From contig JAJTUQ010000008.1 in NCBI GenBank assembly GCA_021399445.1, forward strand, positions 620,001 through 684,000: DNA of 64,000 nt, written 5' to 3'. How positions within the stretch are numbered: the first letter of the stretch is position 1; every line of letters begins with the position of its first letter. The DNA comes from Xylogone sp. PMI_703 (Eukaryota > Ascomycota > Leotiomycetes). Both the position numbers and the translations under genes were made by a program. Below the pieces are notes generated by a model that was not told the DNA's origin, ran no database searches, and saw nothing but the letters and a program-made list of their open reading frames with translations. This document shows positions 1 to 9,994 of this stretch, piece by piece.

Positions 1-214
1 GTTTACAGCTGGGTATATTGACGGTTCGGAAACGAGGCACCAATGATACTTGTATAATCTTGCTAACCTGTCCCTAGATAATCTGAAATTGCATCTGCGT
101 AAAGGACTCAATAACCATCTTTAAGATTTCCCTTCTTTAATTTGATGCCTAGAAAGGTACGTCAAGCAATCACCATTACTTAGACTGGTTGATAGCTAAC
201 TATGCTGATGCAGA

Positions 215-469
215 ATGAACAATAGAAGAGTAGCCAACGGGGCCGACTTCAAACCACCTAAGATCAGCGAAGATTCAAGCTTTAGAGATGGCGGCACCGA
301 TACTTATCGTACTGGCACCTATAACACCGACATGGCCAATATGCGGCTCCAGATCGGAGAGCTGTCTCATAAGTCCAATATGAAGCCCGAGAGGGTTCGA
401 AAGGAGTCAGGTAATGAGGAGTTGACCAATGAGAGAAATTCTGGTAGTCAGAGAGAGTCAGATACATAA
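215..469 (+). CDS. hypothetical small ORF, 84 aa
   Basis: Open reading frame from an ATG at 215, rich in Ser, Arg, Asn and Glu, with no domain I recognise, signal peptide or membrane segment. The C-terminal half is charged and could be helical. It resembles other small coiled-coil ORFs in the window only in composition. It may be an exon of a larger gene starting left of the window, or chance. Confidence 0.25.
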   Translation: MNNRRVANGADFKPPKISEDSSFRDGGTDTYRTGTYNTDMANMRLQIGELSHKSNMKPERVRKESGNEELTNERNSGSQRESDT

Positions 470-1317
470 TGAGAAGATGTAAAGCGGCCAGATTTACATG
501 TCTAGGTTGGCTTTGTCCTTGCGTATAATAAAGAGATTCGGTAGCTACATAGGAAAAAAGGCGTGCGCCTTAAGAGCCTTATCTGCCCCGTTTGCACTTG
601 TACCGTTTATGTGAAAAGCGAAGTAGAACAAGCTGCTACCCTAAAAAATAGCCGCTACATATAGCATCCTCTCATGATGGTACGTAGTAATAGGTGACTA
701 AAGAGAATTTCTTTCGTCTAATTTGAGTACTGTATTCGGTCCTGGGTCTTGTGATCGTCTGTCATACTCAGTGGGCATAACTGGGCACGCAAAGCCCAGA
801 GTGGTGCTTGTTTCGTTTCAGTATTACCTGCGGACAGTCTCTGGTCTGCCGGAGCCACCATCTGTTGCCTCTGACTATTCGCCTGCCAGTATTACCGGGC
901 AGCGCCATGTTTGATACCGTAATAGCAGACCAATAATCAAACCCAGTATGAATCAAGAGCAAGGATCTCAAGCTGGGCCCTGGCCGATTGAGGGCCACGT
1001 TCCTATGCCTGTTTATTTGTTTGTTTACGCTGAAGCATCATTTGCCTCACCGTACCGTCAAATATCCAGCCTCCCACAAAATTATGAGAAGAGATAAATT
1101 TGAGAATTCCTGCCGAGATATCAAGGATGAGCTAGAATTCTGTGGCAGTTCTCAGGACGTGAGTTCATACAGTAATTATTTTAGAGCATGCTCTAACGAT
1201 TCAAACCATAGTCTCAATCCGATTCTTCCAAATTGATAGCTGGTATGGTTATCATTTTCGCACACTACATTTAGAAACACGGAGTTGGTATATATCCTGG
1301 AAATTCTGGATTTCGGT
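470..1317. other. no supported gene
   Basis: Several short ORFs on both strands overlap one another, and none shows a domain, splice pattern or consistent codon use. I see no repeat shared with the rest of the window. Confidence 0.4.
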
Positions 1318-1743
1318 ATGGCAGGAGTCTCGGGAAATCATGCTACTTCAGTAGCGGACGAAACAAAGGATACATTGTGCGATGTTCGAACTGTTATCCC
1401 AGACTTGCACTCCAGCATCGACAGTATCAATTCGTCGCGAACACCTGGGAGCGGATGCTGCCACTGCACATGCGACCTCGTGACTCCAGAGCCGAGAGAG
1501 CTAATACGCCTTGCTAGGTCTTATGGAGAGAGCTACGCCAATATCCAACGGCAACTAGAGTCTCTAAAGGCAAATTTTGAAAAAGTAGATAAGATAGTGG
1601 AGATGCTCTCTCACAAGTCTGAGGAAGAGCAAAATAGAAAACTACAGAAAAACGGCAATCATACCAACATGTTCGCCCTACTTGTGGTGTTTGCTTGCAG
1701 TTATGTCTTAATTATCCTAAACTTCATAACCCGAGATATCTAG
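1318..1743 (+). CDS. small tail-anchored coiled-coil protein, 141 aa
   Basis: Uninterrupted reading frame from the ATG at 1318. The N-terminal half holds a Cys/His cluster (CCHCTC, about residues 48-53). A heptad-like helix follows (about 60-110, with QRQLESLKANFEKVDKIVEML). The protein ends in one hydrophobic segment (about 119-138, FALLVVFACSYVLIILNFI) and a very short charged tail, the layout of a C-terminally anchored membrane protein. The frame runs on upstream to a TTG at 1285 with no ATG, so 1318 is the first usable start. I do not recognise the family. It resembles the small coiled-coil accessory genes at 5.6, 43.2 and 46 kb in type but not in alignable sequence. Confidence 0.45.
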   Translation: MAGVSGNHATSVADETKDTLCDVRTVIPDLHSSIDSINSSRTPGSGCCHCTCDLVTPEPRELIRLARSYGESYANIQRQLESLKANFEKVDKIVEMLSHKSEEEQNRKLQKNGNHTNMFALLVVFACSYVLIILNFITRDI

Positions 1744-2811
1744 CAAAACAAGAACATTGTTGCTGAATAAATAATGTGTTGGTTCATAACACTACTACAT
1801 TATATATTTTGCCATAGGTAGAATGGCAAATGCAGAACACGAGCTCTCACGGCAGATGAGAAGAAGGCAACCATAATTAGAAATAATTCCATATCTTAGG
1901 GCCAATAACACCTAGGTTTACTTCTCCTCTACTGGTAATATCACCTCCCTCACAGACGAATCGTACGTGACCCATGAAGACCCGTCCCAATCGGCGTGAT
2001 GTCCCGTTACTCTCGGCCATAGATGTGGAAAACAGTCAGAAATCGGGACATGGATTCTCCGTGTACAGAGCGTGCTAAAAACCGTTTATGGCTTTATGTA
2101 GACAAGCTGGTTTCGTGTATATCTTCGACGTAAACTCCATCCCTCGGTTGAACTTCTCCGTTCGACGGCTAGGATGTCCTAGGGAAGGAAGGCGAACTTC
2201 ACTGAAAGAGTCGCAATTTTTCTTTCGCTTCACCATGAGGACATGCACTGTTTAGTCATAGAAGTAATGATGTGTTTAGTTATGAGTAACAATTTTATTA
2301 AGCGGAACGTGGAGACGCTTAACGTGAGACAACCCAGGACGCTTATATCCAATTAATATTAAGAGCACCACTGAGCTTGTCACAGATGCCTGAAACTTTC
2401 CTGCATAATCTGCTGCTACAAGGACCCATGCATGGTTCCCTGCGAAGGCTGAAGCCGATCCGTTACTGGTCACAACTAGCTTGATAAAACGCAGATTCAC
2501 ACTAATCACGCAGAAGGGTGTTGTTCGCCACGTATCATGAGCATTAGAGCACTACAGTACCGTGCACACGGTGAGGCTGGCAAAGGAAACTGCCTCGGAA
2601 CTTCATGACCTATTTTAACAAAAAAGGGCGGGCGGGGGAAGAGCCTCTGGAAGCATCAATATTATTTTCCTGATAAGAGCTCGTTATGGCTAGGTGGCTA
2701 GAGAAGTCAAGAATGATGGGCTTTTAAGAAATTAAATTTGATTGATCACATATCAGCGTACCCAGCCATCCCAAACCTCCCGGTTGACCAAGACCTGTAA
2801 TAGGAATGTAT
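1744..2811. other. gene-poor stretch
   Basis: About 1 kb with only short, unsupported ORFs. No domain, transposon end or shared repeat was seen. Confidence 0.4.
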
Positions 2812-2990
2812 GACCAATACCGAACAATCCAGCATACAGTTATATGGGCAATATCGCAGCCCTTAAAATGGAGGCACATAGACAGCCACTACCAGAGACC
2901 ATTTTCATACTGCCAACCATCCCTGCCCTGTGTACAGGGACAACACATTATTCAGATAGCTAGGTCGTGGTCTTTTCCATATTACGCAAT
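2812..2990 (+). pseudogene. inverted, decayed copy of an exon found at 36.4 kb
   Basis: This stretch matches the reverse complement of about 36362-36540 over roughly 175 bp; for example CCGAACAATCCAGCATACAG and GACAACACATTATTCAGATA are shared. Most differences are C/T or G/A changes. The copy at 36.4 kb keeps an open frame (see that entry); here the frame is damaged. It lies just upstream of the left arm of the large inverted duplication but is not part of the matching arm at 48.6 kb. Confidence 0.6.
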
Positions 2991-3343
2991 ACGATCACTT
3001 CCAGAATATCGTAAATTGAGGCAGTCATTTGATGAGTAATTAAATTCAATATTCGCGCGAAACAGCGCGTTACAGTACGGCATGCTGTGCTAAAACCACC
3101 TATGATTTCATTAATCCAAAAATTATCGCTCATCTGTACACATGCATCCCTAATACGCCCTCTCCTCTCATACCTCCATGAAGCGCCAAATCTGGATCGT
3201 CGCCTGGTTCACAAGAGATGGTCTATTTCTGGCGCGTGTCCCTTAAGAACTTATATAGAACGTATCGATATTAAGTCTGCTCGCTGCAGCTCTGCAACTG
3301 TACTAATCTACGCTCGAAGCAAGTCGGGGATATTGAGTGAATA

Positions 3344-4825
3344 ATGGACGACATTAAAGAGAGTGATACCATGCAAGAGTTGCTCGGTGTATTTAAAAAT
3401 GTACACCTAAAGATAGGTACTTACAAAGGTATCCCGTGTGTTCCAAATGAGACAGGAAAATCTCACTTATTCCGTATTCTTGACCACTTGAACCCGGGAA
3501 TATCGCAGGGCGCTTCAACAAATGCTATTTGTAGAGAGGTCATTCTCACCTTGCTCAACTGCGCTTCGACACTGCTCAGTGACAAAGGAGATACGCAGGA
3601 AGCCATGAATCTCATCAAAAACAAGGATACTAAGGCAATTCTACATCTTGCCATTCACGATGACCTTTCTCATATCATTTATCAAAAGTGCTTAGAAGGC
3701 CTTAGATATCCAAGGTTGAACGAAACCAATTCTCAGAACTACCCCCATCAGGCCGGCTTGTTTTCTGCCACGCGCAGAACTCTCGCTGGCCAGATGATTC
3801 GACAGGCTAAGATCATTGAGCACATCTCATCGTTATGTTTCTCGCATAGTAATGCATTGGATACCATTTTCAACAAGCTTGATAGTGATGAACAGGATAC
3901 GTTTCAGAACTATGTTACACTTGTGAAGCCCTTGAGTTATCATGAGAAGACTTAGCTTGTCAAACTCCTTCCCGATACTTTCCAATGGGAAGCTCAAGAT
4001 GGTTGTGATCATGCCAATGTATCTGCAAAGGAGCTAGTTGAAGAACGTCCCCTTCCGACCGACAAAGAAGGGGCAAGCTCTTTTGAGAATCCGGGCGCTC
4101 CATCAGAATTCGATGATACTCAGTCGCCGATTACGATATCTTTCTCTTGCAATCACCACATACCATCACTCAAACATGCGAGGATATTCAGGAAGCCATT
4201 TACTCCATTGATGATTCGATGCAGTCTTGCTTCTCAGAATACGATGGTCTACAGACTGCCGATTATAAAAATCTGGCTTCAACAGCAGCACTTGCATGCG
4301 CGGTTATGAGTCCAGATTTCGACTATGCATCGTCCCATGAAGCGTATCATACCAGAAACCAGAGCATTCTTCTGGAAAGTGATGATGATGGCGATAGCGA
4401 CTACTTTGATGTGAATAACGATTTCATGTTCCCCTTAGCCCCGACTCCCAGGATGACACATCGGGTGAAGATCCTGAAGCCTAGAATCAAGCATATACGT
4501 TTATAATATTCAAATAGGAGAGCTGGTGTCTAGGTTTGAGGGCTTTCGATACTGGATACGCACCCTTGACTGGAGCCCAGATTCCAAGTTACTGGCTGGA
4601 GGAAGTGGGATGAGAGACCTTCGTGTGATTGATCCACTCACTAGAGAGAAGGTGAGGTGGAGCATGTCCTTCGAGAATTACATGGCAGGAATTTTTCTAG
4701 AGGTCTTCACAGTCAAAATCATAGATGGGGGAAAGAAGCTGGCGTTTCGTACCACTGAAGGCTCGACAGAAATCTACGATATTGTCTCGAATTCCAAGCA
4801 ACGATTCACAAGAAGGCCGCAGTAA
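3344..4825 (+). pseudogene. WD40-like accessory gene, left copy, probably decayed
   Basis: Three open segments share one strand. Segment 1 (3344-3955, ATG at 3344) encodes 203 aa of an unknown helical domain and ends in TAG. A short in-phase intron (about 3923-3955, GTGAAG to TTAG) could bypass the stop. Segment 2 (about 4147-4506) has an acidic stretch (about ESDDDGDSDYFD). Segment 3 (about 4515-4825) is WD40-like (TLDWSPDSKLLAGG and, further on, GGKKLAFRTTEGSTEIYD). An intron from the GTGAAG at about 4466 would join segments 2 and 3 in frame. Compared with the copy at 46930-48457, about 60 bp is missing between segments 1 and 2, which breaks the likely coding path. The function is unknown; the WD40-like end suggests a protein-interaction role. 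Confidence 0.55.
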
Positions 4826-4928
4826 TCTAGGTGACTGATGATTGGCCCGCGCGAATAGTATTTTAGGCTAACTGCTTTTTGCTATATTCTACATGATACA
4901 ATAAATATCGTTTTACCCAAATCCTACT

Positions 4929-5535
4929 TCACCTATCATCGGTAAAGAACTGATCCATGTTATAATCATTGAGCTCTTCCTCATAGGTGTTCGAATTCTG
5001 TGGTCCAAGTTTGTTAAACGAGTTGGAATGGCCGGGATGAGAGGGCTCGGGCCGCTGGTGATAATTATTCGCAGGTTGGGATGTGACTCGATCTGGAACA
5101 GCTCCTCGCTGCGCGTTTGTCTTCACCGATCCTTGGTTAATATCAACCAAAAGGGCTCCAAGTATACCCTTTCCCCAAGCCCCAAACTTTTCCATAATAT
5201 CCTTCATTGCTTGTATTTCCGTCGAGGTTGTTCTTTTGCGGGAATGTTAGCTGGACCTCTTCTAGCTAGGAATGGATATACCTTGAAAACTCTTCATTCC
5301 TCCTATCAAATTGCTGAACACTTCCGTTCACAGTTAGATATTAACGGTAGTCAGTTAAGGTGCCTCACCAACTCAGGACCTGGCCTAGTTCCAAGGCGAC
5401 GCGGTCTAATTTTGTAGAAACTTGGTCGATGAGCCCTCGCAAGGATTCGTGTTCTTTCATTTGTTTCCACAAATCAGTTCGCAACGCAATCCGATCGTGA
5501 TCTAATTTTGAGCATACTTGGTCAAGTTTCAAGCA
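4929..5535 (-). pseudogene. 5'-truncated copy of the coiled-coil gene at 45950
   Basis: The minus strand repeats the last two-thirds of the three-exon gene at 45950-46826: the coiled-coil end of exon 1, the tiny middle exon, and exon 3 (readable as MKDIMEKFGAWGKGILGALL at 5207). The duplication breakpoint near 5535 removes the start codon and roughly the first 260 bp. No replacement start is evident, so this copy is most simply a truncated pseudogene. Confidence 0.65.
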
Positions 5536-5601
5536 GTCTCAGAAGTTTAAAGGTTTTGTTGTAAAAACAATTCTCTGGTTATAATATCTTCAAGTTTCAA
5601 G

Positions 5602-6120
5602 ATGCTCAAACAGAATAATTCTGAGCTTCCGTCTTTCCTACGCAATATAAATACACGCCTCAATACTTTAGAATATTTGTAAGTTTCCGTTCGTTTTGAG
5701 GCCAAAAACTAGAACTAAGCAACACTAGGTTAGAACAACTCAAACTGTAAGCTTCGTATTGGTTAGTACAAACTAATATCTCATGATTCATCTAGAATGG
5801 TCGCAGAACACCTAGGAGCAATTGACAGTACCATGAAGAGATTCGAAGTTATGGGTAGGGGGGTTCTGGACCTGGCACTGCAAGGGTCGCAGTCCGAACA
5901 ACTCAATCCCCAGGCATCCACACACCCTCCATCAAAGAGCCACGCATCCCAAGATCAGAATCCAGATAAATCATATTATGAAAGAACAGGTGTTGACCAA
6001 ACCTCCACTTCATTTGCTCCTCTGTTGAGCTCTTCTCCGACTCTATATCCCTCGCAGTCCTCCCAGAGGCAATATTTCAACTACAATGCAATGGGGCTGT
6101 TGGGCAACGATGTCACCTAG
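5602..6120 (+). CDS. small coiled-coil accessory protein, 3 exons, 139 aa
   Basis: Proposed exons are 5602-5678, 5729-5746 and 5796-6120. Introns begin GTAAGT and GTAAGC and end CACTAG and CATCTAG, and every junction is in phase 2, so the three exons form one frame of 139 codons. The N-terminus carries a leucine-rich helix (NINTRLNTLEYL). It continues into AIDSTMKRFEVMGRGVLDLAL, which parallels AMKDIIEKFGAWGKGILGALL of the gene at 45950. The C-terminus is Ser/Gln/Pro-rich. Shared exon pattern and motif make the two genes distant paralogues. The first exon may begin further upstream, but a TAA closes the frame there. The stop overlaps the convergent gene's stop by 4 bp. Function unknown. Confidence 0.55.
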
Positions 6121-6305
6121 ATCCACGGAGGGTGTGATCCATCGGACTCCTTGTAGATACCCCAGAATGCTAACCAGTCCTTTTCTGCAACGGCTACCCT
6201 TTTAGCTACCTTATAAAGACTCGTTTTGATAGCGATGATAGCCCGTAATAATTCATTCACAACCATAATTGTCTCGTTCCATTTCTTTCTGTACATTTCA
6301 ATCTC
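6088..6305. repeat. segment duplicated at 21990-22205
   Basis: About 215 bp recurs in the same orientation at 21990-22205 with only scattered changes. It covers the last codons of the plus-strand gene ending at 6120 and the C-terminal two-thirds of the minus-strand gene at 6117-6479. The copy is cut at both sides, so this site is the source-like version. Confidence 0.9.
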
Positions 6306-6479
6306 CTCCTCAAGTAATTGATTCTCTACAACGTATGAGGTGACTGTCTGATGCTTTTGCTGTCTAGCCTCCTCAGAGACAGCGCGAACCAGTTCAGCCA
6401 TAGTCGAGACATCCTCACTATAAACGCTTGAAGTCGGGCGATATCCAAATGACGAGTTCGGGCGAAATGATGGGTCCAT
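6117..6479 (-). CDS. small coiled-coil protein, 120 aa
   Basis: Open frame on the minus strand; the first ATG is at 6479 (the frame continues a few codons upstream without another ATG). A Ser-rich N-terminus is followed by a long amphipathic helix (about residues 25-105; ENQLLEEEIEMYRKKWNETI and KTSLYKVAKRVAVAEKDW). No catalytic motif, signal peptide or membrane segment. Its stop overlaps the stop of the convergent gene at 5602-6120. A fragment of it lies at 21990. It resembles the coil ORF at 22950-23414 in general layout. An upstream exon cannot be excluded. Confidence 0.45.
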   Translation of the reverse strand: MDPSFRPNSSFGYRPTSSVYSEDVSTMAELVRAVSEEARQQKHQTVTSYVVENQLLEEEIEMYRKKWNETIMVVNELLRAIIAIKTSLYKVAKRVAVAEKDWLAFWGIYKESDGSHPPWI

Positions 6480-6566
6480 ATTAGCAATCAATTCCTTTCG
6501 AGATCCAGATTCCTCAAGCGTTTAGCCACACATCTATTCGTGCATAAGTATAGAGACCCTGGGTAG

Positions 6567-7681
6567 ATGGAGGGCTTGATATGGACCTCTGCAGCCAAAA
6601 CCTGTACCCGGATGGCTCCTTTATATATTCCAGTCGGAAAGCTTAAGGGATACTGTAGCCTTGCGTTCCAAGCGTCGGTTATTTTTTACAGATTTAATTT
6701 TCCGGGTCGGTATTCCGCCATGGAGTTTCAAATCAAGCCACAGTTGAGAAGAGTTAAATCCGTATACTTTACTAGACTGCAGATGACAACAGAGTCGACC
6801 GTCACTCAAGTAGACAGACCAAAGCGTCTAGTGAGGATTTATTTTAAGAGCCCAAAAGAAGACTATATATTTCTGCAAGACTCAACAACAGTTCAGAGCG
6901 TTCTAGCATCTCATCGTAGAAGGCATCTCCACGCATTCATCCGTGAATCATTTTCGGCAACACCTTTGAGCATGCTCGAGATGCTTATTCAAATTCTACA
7001 TCCAAATATTGCTGTTATTCATGACGCGTATTTTCACAATAATCAACTTTTTGTTATCAGCGAGTATCTAGATTTGTGTTTGCTAGATTTGCAATTAGAC
7101 AGCGTGGCTCTAGAAGAGTGGGAGATAGCGACTATTGTGGCAGAGGCAAGTCCACTTTGGCATCCTCACCCTGGTCCCTATGCTAAACTACAAAGATAAT
7201 TAAAGCAATGACTTATCTTTTGGATGCAGCTTCGGAAACGGAACTCGCCATTGATAGTGTTAGGCTATCGGAGCAGGGAGGTGTTAAGCTCGGTAAGGTA
7301 CTACATTCTTATTAATATGTATGATTTTAACTTATTAATAGTCCTCGATATTCATTACCAAACAAATCAGCAAAAATGCGTAGCAAATCAGCAGTTCTAC
7401 GCGGCGTTCCTAATCGAGATAATCAGGATTCTCATGGACTGTTGTCCATCCGGCGAAAACGCATGGTCGCAGGAAGCTCTTGATTTTTCACTGATTTCTA
7501 CTTTCACTTCATTTACAAACGTAAGTGCTAGTGCAAAATCCATCCCATTCGGTATTCACAATAAATAATTTAGCATTCGTTCTTGAACAAAGCGGTGGTT
7601 TCCTCTAGACTTATTCCACGTATTCGTCGAGCTATTCAGATGCTGGGTTTCCGCCATCCCCGATCTTTGCAAAACGAATGA
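6567..7681 (+). CDS. protein-kinase-like (pseudokinase) protein, 4 exons, 320 aa
   Basis: Proposed exons are 6567-7145, 7196-7292, 7342-7520 and 7574-7681, all in phase. The first intron (7146-7195) begins GCAAGT and ends CAAAG after a TGCTAAAC branch-like site, so it would be a GC-AG intron; the others are GT-AG. The middle reads like a kinase N-lobe and hinge (LHPNIAVIHDAYFHNNQLFV, then ISEYLDLCLLDL). Next come EEWEIATIVAE joined to IIKAMTYLLDA, then SVRLSEQGGVKL joined to VLDIHYQ. There is no recognisable glycine loop or HRD catalytic loop, and DIH stands where DFG would be, so catalysis is unlikely. The ATG at 6612 is an alternative start. Role unknown, probably binding or signalling. Confidence 0.6.
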
Positions 7682-9115
7682 TGAAGGGATTATGCGCATA
7701 CACCGGGATACAAAATCTTCTTCGCACGGTAAATATACTATAATGATTTTAGTTTAATTGTATAATTTTCTTTTGTAGTGGCATTATAATGTTGTTGGCT
7801 GAGTGCGAGAATTCTAGGTTGATCTTTCTAAGCTTCCAACTCCCTGAACGCTACGAATGGAAGCAGAGATTGGAAAAATTCTGTAAATAGATCATTGAAG
7901 GATAAACAAGTCCATGAGGGATCTAAGGATAGCGGAACCGTAAAGCATACAATTCAGCGAAGGAGATTGTATGTATGGGTTTCTTACATGCTCCAGCAGG
8001 CCTCGCAACTAGTTACTATTGTTAGACTTAATTTTAATCAAGTTATGGGTGCAACGGATGGGAGGCAGCAATAAATCACCTACCAATTATCAACGAGAAG
8101 TCTGCTTGTTTCATCTCTCAATCCTTATCGACTCTCTCATTTCCTTGCCAGCTCACACTGTCCCACCATTGCATCCGTACATCTGTGCGGTGCAAAATTC
8201 TCATCTGCATGCAGCCAGAAGCTGTATTGTATAGGTGTACCTCTTCAGATTCCTCCTGTATTGTACATTCATTCATTCTAACGAATCCTAAGCTATAAAA
8301 TAATATGTGAATAGCAATGCTATGCTCTTTGGCCAAGATTTACCGTCATCTGCAAATAAACTTGTATTAGCTGGCATGGATACGCTGACGAGACCCTAAC
8401 AAGACGGTTGTTGTAGCACGTCGTTATCTATTGACAACGCAAGGGACTAGGAAAGGACGCGCTCTGTTTCGCAAGGCTTGCACGCGTTTCATAATGGCGT
8501 GTTAGTCATCTTTGCGTCTAAGTAATTTACATCCATAGGTTATTGTCTATCTAAGCTGAAACATAGAGGGGGGATATTGCAATAGATCACCCCTAGCCTC
8601 TAGATATTTTAAATATTGTTCGTAGTTATCTGTGACTAGATGTACACATCTTGCAATAATCTAGTCCAAGACCAAACCAACCCGGGGTTCCGGGTAGTTT
8701 CCCCAGACCTTATTTCCAGTCCTTTTGATTACGTGATGCATCCAAACTCATCCGAAATGCAGAGCTGTCTTCCAATTCTACCGAAGCCACATGTGTGATT
8801 ATTGTGGATTAAATCCCTCGCAAAGAAGGGAAGCGCGACATAAACACTCCATAAACAAGAGAATTAATCGATGTCGTCCGGCTGCGTCCTCGTATCTCGA
8901 AGCTCTTAAATTTAAGATTCTACGGTAGATAACACTCGATCCCATCTTACCCGTGGATGATACGCATAATCGCTCACCTGCAACGCCAAGGTGGAGTTTC
9001 GGGAGTATGCCTTCCAATATCCTAGATTCCGCTGAAATATGCAATGGGGTAGGGTTCAGTACTTTCTTTCTTGTAAGACGCTTGCCCTACGGAGTTCCTT
9101 TTTGTGTGCTAACAG
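7682..9115. other. gene-poor stretch with a dispersed repeat
   Basis: No complete gene. About 7975-8230 resembles 56690-57090 downstream of the pogo transposase. The last 100 bp or so (9000-9115) may hold a decayed upstream exon of the Hsp70-like gene; a GTAAGA donor near 9073 and a GCTAACAG acceptor at 9115 would fit. The rest shows no recognisable signal. Confidence 0.4.
7975..8230 (+). repeat. dispersed repeat related to the 3' flank of the pogo-like element
   Basis: Matches 56690-57090 in patches, for example GCAGGCCTCGCAACTAGTTA against GCAGGCCTCGCAGCTAGTTA, and CCTTATCGACTCTCT against CCGTATCGACTCTCT further on. The order of patches is conserved. It is probably the decayed 3' part of a related element, or of sequence duplicated along with it. 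Confidence 0.55.
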
Positions 9116-9994
9116 CTTGGGAAGGAGGCGATGTCCTTCATAGTTATTGATTTTAAGGATAAAGTCTGTTTCACAACTTGCTTCGTCCAACATAAGCATC
9201 CGCTGGAGTTTGTCAAGTTAACAGATGGGCTCAAAGGTATGGCCACTACTAAACGGAGAAGAATGATTAATGAAAGAGCAGATGAAAGTTGTGGAACCGA
9301 CTCTCTTAGGCAGCGCTTTCGAGCGTGGATAGAGACACGCCTCAACAAGGAAGACTTTGATATCGAAAACTTCATTAATTATAAATGGGATATGATCGCA
9401 ACGTCTCTCCTTTCCTCATATGGCAAATTTAGTAGCATGTACCTGCGGATTCCAAAGAAGAGATTTCGACCTAGAGTTCTCGAATTTAATCAGTGAGTAA
9501 CAGTTGTAGCCGATACATATATCTAAGTTAATAATATAGTCACGATTTCGAAGAAATAATCGACCCAATTGTTGAAGAAATCTGGAAGTTGACAATCACT
9601 CAGCTTGACGCCGCTCGTGCAGCCAACAATGCCGTCTCGGTATGCACTCTCCATTTCCCCTATACCTCCAGTTTAGGTAACCTTTATTACGTAGGATATT
9701 TTCATTATTAGTAACTCGAAATATCATCGAGCATTGGAAACACGTTTTGCTAAGCACCTAGAGACGTGGAATAGTTCTATGGGGATGAGTCAAGAACCTG
9801 AAATCAGGTTAACCAGTTCAATAGATGGGTAAGTGTCGTCTCACATAACGGTAGAATGTGTAATCTAATATTTTTTGGAAAGAAAACAACAAGAGGCATT
9901 CCGTGCAATCGATAAAATAGCAGCAACCTTACCATCAGACTGTTCGGCGCACAGAGTGAAGGAAGGTAAAAGTATGCCGAAGGCTTCTGAATAG
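9116..9994 (+). pseudogene. divergent Hsp70/actin-fold ATPase-like gene, 5'-incomplete
   Basis: Four exons fit in phase: 9116-9492, 9540-9639, 9695-9828 and 9883-9994 (stop TAG). Donors are GTGAGT, GTATGC and GTAAGT. The reading matches the second half of the fungal Hsp70-like family in outline. FIVIDFKDK sits where a phosphate-binding D-x-GGGT is expected. A helical stretch with AWIETRLNKEDFDIENFINY follows, then HDFEEIIDPIVEEIWKL, and a segment (DIFIISNSKYHRALETRF) where a GG-containing adenosine loop would be. The glycines needed for nucleotide binding are missing. I could not assemble the first half of an Hsp70 upstream. Either a decayed gene or a strongly diverged relative; the family call is by pattern only. 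Confidence 0.45.

Larger units (their letters stand above)
3165..5535. repeat. left arm of ~2.4-kb inverted duplication
   Basis: Nearly the whole stretch reads as the reverse complement of about 46215-48630. The match starts weakly near 3130, is strong from about 3180, and stops abruptly near 5535, just after a stretch equivalent to the coiled-coil repeat of the gene at 45950. In the 203-aa ORF the arms differ at about 9 residues. This arm lacks about 60 bp near 4152 that the other arm has; the other arm has a 2-nt insertion nearby and lacks a short piece near 3230. Confidence 0.9.

Noticed and set aside
8953..9150. 65-codon ORF as the start of the Hsp70-like gene
   Set aside because: It is in a different frame from the exon at 9116, and no splice pair joins them convincingly.
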